Assembly: GCA_035939615.1 (NCBI GenBank)
Contig: DASZFP010000112.1
Location: 1-10,141 of the forward strand
Length of the DNA: 10,141 bases
From: VBCK01 sp035939615
Lineage (GTDB): Bacteria; Pseudomonadota; Gammaproteobacteria; Burkholderiales; Burkholderiaceae_F
Direction of reading: 5' to 3'
Shown: positions 1 to 5,471 of the stretch, in pieces
Layout: each line of letters starts with the position of its first letter
Position numbering within the stretch: position 1 is the stretch's first letter
Position numbers and translations under genes: made by a program
The notes under the pieces: model-generated
Seen by the model: only the letters and a program-made list of their open reading frames with translations
Told to the model about the DNA's origin: nothing
The model's database searches: none

Positions 1-384
1 GGCGCGGATCGGCGCCGGCTCGGGGCGGGTCAATGCCGGCTCGGCGCGCTGCGGGGGCCGCGCGCGCGTCGGGGGTTCGGCCGCGTCGGTCCGCGCGCGC
101 GCGGCCGGTGGCGTCTGGCGCCGGATGAAATCCTGGAACGATTCGGTCTGGAGCTGGCCATCGGCGCGTGTGTCGCGGCCGTTCGTGGCTGCGCGCGGCG
201 CCGGCTGCGGGCGATCGGCGTCCTGGACCAGGGCCTGCATCGAGTCGGAGGCGGCCGCGACGATCTCGATCCGGCCCGGACCGAGCCGCTTGTTGGACAG
301 GATGACGGCGTCTTCACCGAGTTCGCGCCGGACGCGATCGAGAGCCTCGCGCACCGTGCCCGCTATGTATCGCCTGAAGCTCAT
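1..384 (-). CDS. flhF: FlhF N-terminus (flagellar SRP-like GTPase), partial
   Basis: This is the first 128 codons of flhF; the rest lies beyond the left edge. The N-terminus reads MSFRRYIAGTVREALDRVRR followed by ELGEDAVILSNKR, which is the hallmark opening of FlhF proteins (a basic start, then REAL..VR.ELG.DAVILSN). After about residue 50 it becomes a Pro/Arg/Ala-rich linker, as expected before the GTPase (NG) domain, which is not visible here. FlhF is an SRP-family GTPase that acts at the inner membrane to set flagellar position and number. The ATG at 382-384 is preferred over an in-frame ATG at 388-390 because AAGGAG (minus strand of 391-396) is 6 nt from the former and abuts the latter. 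The gene follows flhA with a 53-nt gap, so it is probably the third gene of the flhB-flhA-flhF operon. The identification is firm for the N-terminus, but nothing can be said about the GTPase motifs. Confidence 0.88.
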   Translation of the reverse strand, partial: MSFRRYIAGTVREALDRVRRELGEDAVILSNKRLGPGRIEIVAAASDSMQALVQDADRPQPAPRAATNGRDTRADGQLQTESFQDFIRRQTPPAARARTDAAEPPTRARPPQRAEPALTRPEPAPIRA

Positions 385-390
385 CGCCAT

Positions 391-396
391 CTCCTT
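391..396 (-). promoter_or_regulatory. Ribosome binding site of flhF
   Basis: The minus strand reads AAGGAG here, a near-perfect Shine-Dalgarno sequence. It lies 6 nt before the ATG at 384 and directly against the alternative ATG at 390, so it decides the flhF start in favour of 384. Confidence 0.7.
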
Positions 397-437
397 GACA
401 ACAACCTGAACGTCAAAAACTCATCGAATCCCGAACA

Positions 438-2531
438 TCACGCCGCCGCGCCCAGCACCGTGCTGACCCGGATCGTGCTGGTTTCGGGCACTTCGGCGTG
501 GCCCAGTACCCGCAGGCGCGGGGCCGCGCGGCGCAGCAGACGCGTGAGCGGCAGGCGCAGCCGGTCCGGCACCAGCAGCGTCGGGCTCAAGCCCACGTCC
601 TCCTGTCGCTTGGCGGCCACCGCGGCACCCCGCTGCAGCAGATCGACCAGTCCCGGCTCGAACGCGGGCGCCTCGTTGGCTGCGCCCAGGGACTGGGACA
701 GCACTTTTTCCAGCGTCGGATCCAGCGCGATCACGGGCAGTTCGCGCGCGTTGCCGAACAGCGACTGGGCAATCGACGCGCGCAGCGCGGTGCGCACCTG
801 CGCGGTCAGTTCCAATGGATCGGTGGTGCGGCTGGCGCAATCGGTGAGCGTCTCGATGATGGTGCGGATGTCGCGGATGTGCACGCCCTCGTCGAGCAGA
901 TTCGACAGCACCTTCTGCAGGGTTCCGAGCGGAATCAGCTTCGGCACCAGGTCCTCGACCAGCTTGGGCTGCTGCTTGCTGGCGTGCTCGATCAGCGCCT
1001 GCGCCTCGGCGCGGCCCATCAGCTGTCCGGCCTGCGACAGCAGCAGATGATTCACGTGGGTGGCGACCACGGTGGCGCAATCGACCACCGTGTAACCCAG
1101 CACCTGCGCCGACTCGCGCGACCGCGCCTCGATCCAGATCGCCGGCAAGCCGAACGCCGGGTCGCGGGTCGGCGTGCCGGGCACGGTCTGGGTGACGCCG
1201 CCCGGGTTGATCGCAAGCCACATGCCGTTGAACGCCTCGCCCTCGCCGACCACCACCCCCTTGAGCAGCAGCCGGTACTGGCTGGGCTTCAGTTCCAGGT
1301 TGTCGCGGATGTGCACGGGCGGAGGCAAAAATCCGATGTCCTGCGCGAATTTCTTGCGGATCGCCTTGATCCGCTTGAGCAGCTCGCCGTCCGCGTTCTG
1401 GTCGACCAGCGGGATCAGCCGGTAGCCGACCTCGAGGCCCAGCACGTCCACCGGCACGATGTCGTCCCAGCTGGCTTCCTGCGACGGCAACGCTGCCGGG
1501 GCGGCCGCGACCTGCGCCTGGGCCTGCAGCGCGCGTCGCTCGCGCTGCCACAGCCATCGCGCCACGAAGGCGCAGCCGGCCGCCAGCAGCAGGAAAACCA
1601 GCCACGGCATGCCGGGGATCACGCCCAATACGAACAGGATCGCCGCGGTGATGCCGAGCGTGCGCGGCGCGCGCGCCAGCTGCTCGAAAATCTGCACGCC
1701 GACGTCGGTGTCCTCGCGCCCCACCCGGGAAACGATCAGGCCGGCCGCGATCGAGATCACCAGGGCCGGGATCTGCGCCACCAGGCCGTCGCCGATCGTC
1801 AGCAGCACGTAATTGGAAACCGCAACCGGCAGCGAAAGGTCGTGCTGGAACATTCCGATTGCCAGCCCGCCGATCACATTGATGAACATGATCAGGATGC
1901 CGGCCACCGCATCGCCCCGCACGAACTTGCTGGCGCCGTCCATGGCGCCGTAGAAGTCGGCCTCCTGGGCGATTTCCATCCGGCGCCGGCGCGCTTCCTT
2001 GTCGTCGATGGCGCCGGTGTTCAGGTCGGCATCGATCGCCATCTGCTTGCCCGGCATGGCATCCAGCGTGAAGCGGGCCGCCACCTCGGCTATCCGCCCC
2101 GCGCCTTTGGTGACCACCACGAAGTTGATCACGACCAGGATCGAGAACACGATCAGGCCGACCGCGAAATTGCCTCCGATCACGAAGTGGCCGAACGACT
2201 CGATCACCCGGCCGGCGGCCGCCGGCCCCGTATGTCCCAGCGTCAGCACAGCCCGCGTCGAGGCCACGTTCAGCGACAGGCGCATCAGCGTGGTCAGCAA
2301 CAGCACAATGGGAAAGGCGGCGAAATCGAGCGGGCGGCGCGTGTAGGCCGACGCCATCAGCACGATCAGCGCCAGCGCGATGTTGAACGTGAACGCCAGG
2401 TCCAGCAGGAACGGCGGCAGCGGGATGATCATCATGGCCAGCACCATGAAGATCAGCAGCGGCACCGCCAGCGAGCGCCACGGCACCTCGCGCAGCAGCG
2501 GGTGATCGAAGATCGCAGCCAGGCCGTTCAT
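438..2531 (-). CDS. flhA: Flagellar type III export gate protein FlhA
   Basis: This 697-aa protein has the usual FlhA length (about 690-700 aa). It is the inner-membrane export gate that forms the nonameric cytoplasmic ring of the flagellar type III secretion apparatus and docks chaperone-substrate complexes. The N-terminal half (about residues 18-330) holds the multiple hydrophobic segments, beginning with LAVPLLIFMVLAMMIIPLPP. It includes the conserved cytoplasmic FHIPEP-family loop: MRLSLNVASTR at 83-93, TKGAGRIAEVAARF at 141-154, PGKQMAIDADLN at 160-171 and RGDAVAG at 205-211. The acidic residue in RGDAVAG corresponds to the functionally critical Asp of enterobacterial FlhA. The remainder (about 355-697) is the soluble export-platform domain. 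The start at 2531 is fixed because the codon directly upstream is an in-frame TGA; AAGGGA (minus strand, 2538-2543) lies 6 nt before the ATG. The gene is 23 bp downstream of flhB and is co-oriented with flhF. No broken motif was seen. Confidence 0.97.
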   Translation of the reverse strand: MNGLAAIFDHPLLREVPWRSLAVPLLIFMVLAMMIIPLPPFLLDLAFTFNIALALIVLMASAYTRRPLDFAAFPIVLLLTTLMRLSLNVASTRAVLTLGHTGPAAAGRVIESFGHFVIGGNFAVGLIVFSILVVINFVVVTKGAGRIAEVAARFTLDAMPGKQMAIDADLNTGAIDDKEARRRRMEIAQEADFYGAMDGASKFVRGDAVAGILIMFINVIGGLAIGMFQHDLSLPVAVSNYVLLTIGDGLVAQIPALVISIAAGLIVSRVGREDTDVGVQIFEQLARAPRTLGITAAILFVLGVIPGMPWLVFLLLAAGCAFVARWLWQRERRALQAQAQVAAAPAALPSQEASWDDIVPVDVLGLEVGYRLIPLVDQNADGELLKRIKAIRKKFAQDIGFLPPPVHIRDNLELKPSQYRLLLKGVVVGEGEAFNGMWLAINPGGVTQTVPGTPTRDPAFGLPAIWIEARSRESAQVLGYTVVDCATVVATHVNHLLLSQAGQLMGRAEAQALIEHASKQQPKLVEDLVPKLIPLGTLQKVLSNLLDEGVHIRDIRTIIETLTDCASRTTDPLELTAQVRTALRASIAQSLFGNARELPVIALDPTLEKVLSQSLGAANEAPAFEPGLVDLLQRGAAVAAKRQEDVGLSPTLLVPDRLRLPLTRLLRRAAPRLRVLGHAEVPETSTIRVSTVLGAAA

Positions 2532-2558
2532 TCAATATCCCTTCGTCAGTACGCTCAT
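2532..2558 (-). other. Eight-codon ORF between flhB and flhA
   Basis: On the minus strand an ATG at 2556-2558 overlaps the flhB TGA as ATGA. It opens a reading frame MSVLTKGY that ends in TGA immediately before the flhA ATG, and it is in the same frame as flhA. The flhA Shine-Dalgarno-like AAGGGA lies inside it. It could be a translational-coupling leader, a remnant of a longer FlhA N-terminus, or chance. There is no evidence that the peptide itself matters. Confidence 0.3.
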
Positions 2559-3709
2559 GCGGTCGCTCTCGGTTCGAACGGGTCCAGCCCGGGCGGAATC
2601 GGTATGTCCTGCGGCGCCTGCGGCGGCTGCGCCAGCCCGTCGCGGTGGCTTTTGAGCTGGTACACATAAGCGAGGACCTGGGCCACCGCGGTGTACAGCG
2701 CGGCGGGAATCTCCCCGCCGATCTCGACGTGCCGGTACAGAGCGCGCGCCAGCGGCGGCGCCTCCAGATGCGGCACCCCGTGTTCGGCCGCCAGCTCGCG
2801 AATGCGGTCGGCTACCGCACCCATTCCCTTGGCCACCACGATCGGGGCGCGATGACGCGCCTGCAGGTATTTCAGCGCGACCGCGAAGTGCGTCGGGTTG
2901 GTCACCACGACGTCGGCCTTCGGCACCGCGGCCATCATCCGCTTGCGCGCCATCTCGCGCTGGGCGCTTCGGACGCGCTGCTTGATGCGCGGATCGCCCT
3001 GGCTTTCCTTTTCTTCCTGGCGCGCTTCCTGGACCGTCATCCTCATCTGGTTGCGGTAGCGCGTGATCTGATACGGCACGTCGATCGCGGCGGCCACGGC
3101 CAGGGTGCCGGCCAGCAGCATGAAGGCCGCCAGCAGAATCGAGGCGAGCTGGGCGACCGCGGCCGGCAGGCTCTGCAGGGACAGCGCCGCAAAGTCGCTC
3201 ATGTGGCCGGCGATCGTGAAGGCACCGGCGACCGACAGCAACGCCGCCACCAGCGCCACCTTGCCCAGCTCGACCAGCGACGCGGGCGAGAAGAAGCGCT
3301 TCAGTCCGTTCAGCGGGTCGAGCCGCTGCAGTCGAGGAGCCACCGTGCCGGGCGCGAAGTTCCAGCCGCCGATCAGAAGGGGCGCGGCGAACGCCGACAC
3401 CATCATGGCGGCCAGCAGCGGCAGCGTGGTCCAGGTCACGTCGACCGCCAGCTCGGCCAGCCGCGCGCCCATCCGGGCCGGATCGGTGACGGCGGCCTGG
3501 TCGAACGTGAGGCCGCGAACCAGCACGCCGCGGCAAGCCTGCGCCACCTGCGATCCGACCAGGCTCAGTCCGAGTACCGCGGTGCCCAGCACCATCAGGT
3601 GGGACAGGTCGCGCGAGCGAGGCACGCGCCCGTCCTTGCGCGCGTCGGCCAGGCGCTTGGCCGACGGCTCTAGCGTGCGGTCTTCAGAGGAATGATCGGA
3701 ATCGGCCAT
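2555..3709 (-). CDS. flhB: Flagellar type III export switch protein FlhB
   Basis: This 384-aa protein is FlhB, the export-apparatus protein that switches substrate specificity from rod/hook to filament. The N-terminus (EPSAKRLADARKDGRVPRSR, residues 14-33) is the standard basic FlhB leader. Four hydrophobic segments follow at roughly 36-60, 93-113, 150-168 and 185-210. After them come the charged linker and the conserved YRNQMRMTVQEARQEEKES stretch (218-236), then the autocleavage motif NPTH at 271-274 in context VVVTNPTHFAVALKY, so self-cleavage between Asn and Pro should be intact. The C-terminal cytoplasmic domain ends in a Pro-rich tail. The chosen ATG gives the family-typical N-terminus, but it has no clear Shine-Dalgarno sequence. 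Instead a short ATG-CTG-CGC-TGA frame (3709-3720 region) ends overlapping the start as TGATG. It is the first gene of the export operon, with a sigma-28-like promoter upstream at 3798-3824. Confidence 0.97.
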   Translation of the reverse strand: MADSDHSSEDRTLEPSAKRLADARKDGRVPRSRDLSHLMVLGTAVLGLSLVGSQVAQACRGVLVRGLTFDQAAVTDPARMGARLAELAVDVTWTTLPLLAAMMVSAFAAPLLIGGWNFAPGTVAPRLQRLDPLNGLKRFFSPASLVELGKVALVAALLSVAGAFTIAGHMSDFAALSLQSLPAAVAQLASILLAAFMLLAGTLAVAAAIDVPYQITRYRNQMRMTVQEARQEEKESQGDPRIKQRVRSAQREMARKRMMAAVPKADVVVTNPTHFAVALKYLQARHRAPIVVAKGMGAVADRIRELAAEHGVPHLEAPPLARALYRHVEIGGEIPAALYTAVAQVLAYVYQLKSHRDGLAQPPQAPQDIPIPPGLDPFEPRATA

Positions 3710-3797
3710 CAGCGCAGCATGACCGCGGGCCCCAGGCGCGCGGTTCGAATGGATTAGCGCTGATTATTCGGGGGGCGCAGACACCCCTAACGATCAA

Positions 3798-3824
3798 ATA
3801 TCGGTCTACTGGCGCCGTACTTTA
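3798..3824 (-). promoter_or_regulatory. Sigma-28 (FliA)-like promoter facing flhB
   Basis: Read on the minus strand from 3824 down, the sequence is TAAAGTAC, then 11 nt, then ACCGATAT. The enterobacterial FliA consensus is TAAAGTTT-N11-GCCGATAA. Six of eight bases match in each box and the spacing is exact. Transcription would start near 3791 and give a leader of about 80 nt before the flhB ATG. The match was found by reading and has not been scored against a matrix. Confidence 0.6.
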
Positions 3825-3834
3825 GGCATGAAGC

Positions 3835-3849
3835 GGGGTGCCACACCCC
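3835..3849. repeat. Perfect inverted repeat between divergent promoters
   Basis: GGGGTG (3835-3840), CCA, CACCCC (3844-3849) form a perfect 6-bp inverted repeat around a 3-nt centre. It lies about 10 bp upstream of the minus-strand TAAAG box and about 40 bp upstream of the plus-strand TCAAG box. The half-site ACACCCCT recurs at 3781-3788. It could be an operator for a dimeric regulator or simply a consequence of G/C runs; no known binding-site family is recognised. Confidence 0.3.
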
Positions 3850-3890
3850 TTGCGGATCGCATGAATTGGGCCGTGATCGTCGCCCAATGC

Positions 3891-3918
3891 TCAAGACAGG
3901 GCCCACGCGAGCCGATCG
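3891..3918 (+). promoter_or_regulatory. Sigma-28 (FliA)-like promoter facing the 148-aa gene
   Basis: TCAAGACA (3891-3898) and GCCGATCG (3911-3918) resemble the FliA -35 (TAAAGTTT) and -10 (GCCGATAA) boxes. The core GCCGAT is perfect, but the spacer is 12 nt rather than the usual 11 and the last two -10 bases differ. Transcription would begin near 3925, about 50 nt before the ATG at 3975. It is weaker than the opposing promoter at 3798-3824. Confidence 0.45.
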
Positions 3919-3974
3919 AAGCGGTAGAGCGTGCCATATCGTCGGGCGCCGCGAAACTTAGGAAGACCTGAAGA

Positions 3975-4421
3975 ATGACGAGAACCGAACTGGTGCGCCG
4001 GCTGGCGGAACACGTAACGCGCCCGCTGTCGGAGTACACCCGACAGGCAGCCAGCCAGGGCGCCGTCGCCGCGGGCAGCACGGACCTGTTCGTCTGGTTC
4101 GAGGACACCTCGGAGCGGCGACGCGACGGCCGCCGCGGCATCGCCGGCCTGCCCGAGTCGCTGCTTCCTTACGCGGCCGGCATGCGGGTCGTGACCCGCG
4201 TGTACGCGCCGGGCCACCCGCACATGCTGTCGGCGGTGCGCATCCGCGCCCGTGACGGACTGGGCGAGCGGATCGCGGCGCTGTACACGGCCGCGCTGTC
4301 GGTCAGCACAGTCGCCTGGATCGGAACCGGGGAGCAGTACGAGCGCGCCTGGAACGAGCTGTACGCGGCGCCCGAATCGACCGCGCTTCAGCAAGCCCCG
4401 AACGCGGCCAGCCCGAGCTGA
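3975..4421 (+). CDS. Uncharacterised 148-aa protein near flagellar genes
   Basis: I do not recognise this protein. It is a 148-aa, soluble-looking polypeptide. Its N-terminus is basic and helical (MTRTELVRRLAEHVTRPLSE). A middle section contains DLFVWFEDTSERRRDGRRG (about residues 37-55) and VVTRVYAPGHPHMLSAVRIR (about 72-91). A moderately hydrophobic stretch (about 101-118, AALYTAALSVSTVAWIG) precedes an acidic and Ala/Pro/Gln-rich tail. There is no signal peptide and no convincing transmembrane helix. The ATG is preceded by AGGAAG at 3960-3965, spaced 9 nt. The gene is divergent from flhB, sits behind a sigma-28-like promoter at 3891-3918, and converges on the ycgR-like gene with only 7 bp between the stop codons. 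The reading frame is believable as a gene because it fills the space between neighbours without overlap and uses GC-rich third positions like them. Context suggests a motility role, but no function can be assigned. Confidence 0.7.
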   Translation: MTRTELVRRLAEHVTRPLSEYTRQAASQGAVAAGSTDLFVWFEDTSERRRDGRRGIAGLPESLLPYAAGMRVVTRVYAPGHPHMLSAVRIRARDGLGERIAALYTAALSVSTVAWIGTGEQYERAWNELYAAPESTALQQAPNAASPS

Positions 4422-4428
4422 CAGAAGG

Positions 4429-5232
4429 CTAGGCGACCTTGCGCGGACCCGGGCCGCGACGATGTCCCTGCTCGACGTCGATCCGCTGCACGTAGCGCTG
4501 CAGCAGCATCCGGGCGTGCGGCGACAGATCGACGAACTCGCATCCCAGGCGCCGCGTCAGTGCGTCGGATCCCAGGCCGACGAACTCGCGCCGCGACTGC
4601 GCGTCGGCCGAAGTCTCGACGTGCGCCACCCGCATCTGCACCGTCACCGTGCCCACGCCGGGCAGATCCAGATAGCAGCGATCGATCACGCTGGCCGAGG
4701 CCAGATCGAAGTGGCGCGGGTAGGCCAGCATGGCCAGGCCGCCCACGCTCAGATCGATGACCCGCAGCGATTCGTACTGCTCGCGGTCGCCCGAGTAGGG
4801 CACCAGGCACGTCGCCGACAGGTTCTCCGGCGTTCGCACGCGGTAATACTCGCGCCGCTGCAGCCGCAGCACCCGGTCGGGCAGGGCCGCGCGGAACGAC
4901 GGATAGCCACCGCAGGAGGACGGGCGCGGCGAGGCCACGTTGAACTGCAATTTGACGCTCTCGACGAAGGCGATGCCGACCAGGTCGCCCGCGGCCAGCA
5001 GCCGCCCTTGCTGCTCCGGCTGGTTCGGCAGGTCGAACTCGAGCTCGCCGCGCACCACATCGACCTCCAGGATCTGGGTGACCGCGAATTCGCCGTCACA
5101 ACCCCAGTAAACGGTCATCGGCACGCGATCGGCGCACAGGCGCTCGAGCATCGAGGCGATCTCGATGTTCGAATACAACCAGTAGCGTTCCAGCTCCGGC
5201 GCCTCGGGCTCTGGAAATGGCGTGGTATCCAT
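4429..5232 (-). CDS. ycgR: YcgR-like PilZ-domain flagellar brake protein
   Basis: This 267-aa protein has the two-domain layout of YcgR/FlgZ. The N-terminal YcgR-type domain spans about residues 17-118 (with YSNIEIASMLERLC and a beta-rich core). A C-terminal PilZ domain starts near 121. The c-di-GMP signature is intact: RxxxR at 123-127 in VLRLQRREYYRVRTP, and DxSxxG at 160-165 in VIDLSVGGLAML. In characterised YcgR proteins, c-di-GMP binding lets the protein contact the motor/stator and slow or bias the flagellum, linking motility to biofilm signalling. The length is close to the roughly 245-aa family norm, with a short acidic N-terminal extension and a basic C-terminal tail (GHRRGPGPRKVA). 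The ATG at 5232 gives the expected N-terminus but lacks an obvious Shine-Dalgarno sequence, and no FliA-like promoter was found upstream. The family assignment is firm; the flagellar-brake role is known for the family and supported here by the adjacent export genes. Confidence 0.9.
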   Translation of the reverse strand: MDTTPFPEPEAPELERYWLYSNIEIASMLERLCADRVPMTVYWGCDGEFAVTQILEVDVVRGELEFDLPNQPEQQGRLLAAGDLVGIAFVESVKLQFNVASPRPSSCGGYPSFRAALPDRVLRLQRREYYRVRTPENLSATCLVPYSGDREQYESLRVIDLSVGGLAMLAYPRHFDLASASVIDRCYLDLPGVGTVTVQMRVAHVETSADAQSRREFVGLGSDALTRRLGCEFVDLSPHARMLLQRYVQRIDVEQGHRRGPGPRKVA

Positions 5233-5471
5233 CGGTCGGGCTAGTGCAAATGCGGTGTCTCAGTACATCACGGGGCCGCGGGCTTCAAAACGGCAAACTG
5301 CCACGTCATGCCGGACCAATTCCGGGTGCGGCCGGCCGGTGGGCCGCCGCCGGCGCATTCAATTGTTAAGAGTTTGAACGGTTTTTCGCCGCCTCGGCCG
5401 CGGTCGACCGACCCTACAGTGGCACGCCCGCCTCCAGTTTGAAGCGGTGCCCACCAGGAGATCGATTCCCG
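5233..5471. other. Divergent intergenic region between ycgR and the glycosyltransferase cassette
   Basis: These 239 bp contain no convincing gene. They must hold the promoters for both the minus-strand ycgR-like gene and the plus-strand cassette. There is an AT-richer patch at about 5355-5390 (around CAATTGTTAAGAGTTTGAAC), the likeliest promoter area, but I found no good -35/-10 pair, no FliA boxes and no sigma-54 element. GC-rich imperfect inverted repeats (GGCCGGCCGGTGGGCC and flanks, about 5330-5356) could form secondary structure. Confidence 0.4.

Noticed and set aside
92..103. (CG)6 run inside flhF
   Set aside because: Encodes Ala/Arg in the low-complexity linker of a very GC-rich gene; no evidence for length variation.
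421..2667. Minus-strand 748-codon frame overlapping flhA in another phase
   Set aside because: Low-complexity Arg/Gly/Ala-rich translation covering the same DNA as flhA, whose frame carries clear family motifs.
498..2669. Long plus-strand open frame (723 codons) opposite flhA/flhB
   Set aside because: It is the antisense of strongly recognised flhA. Its protein is rich in Arg/Gln/His with no domain, which is typical of antisense frames in GC-rich DNA.
3839..3854. Sigma-54-like element TGCCAC-N5-TTGC
   Set aside because: Spacing fits, but the nearly invariant -24 GG is GC here, and the bases are already explained by the GGGGTG/CACCCC palindrome.
5439..5471. Upstream TTG start for the OGT-like gene
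   Set aside because: No Shine-Dalgarno precedes it, and AGGAG at 5456-5460 would lie inside the coding region; ATG 5472 fits better.
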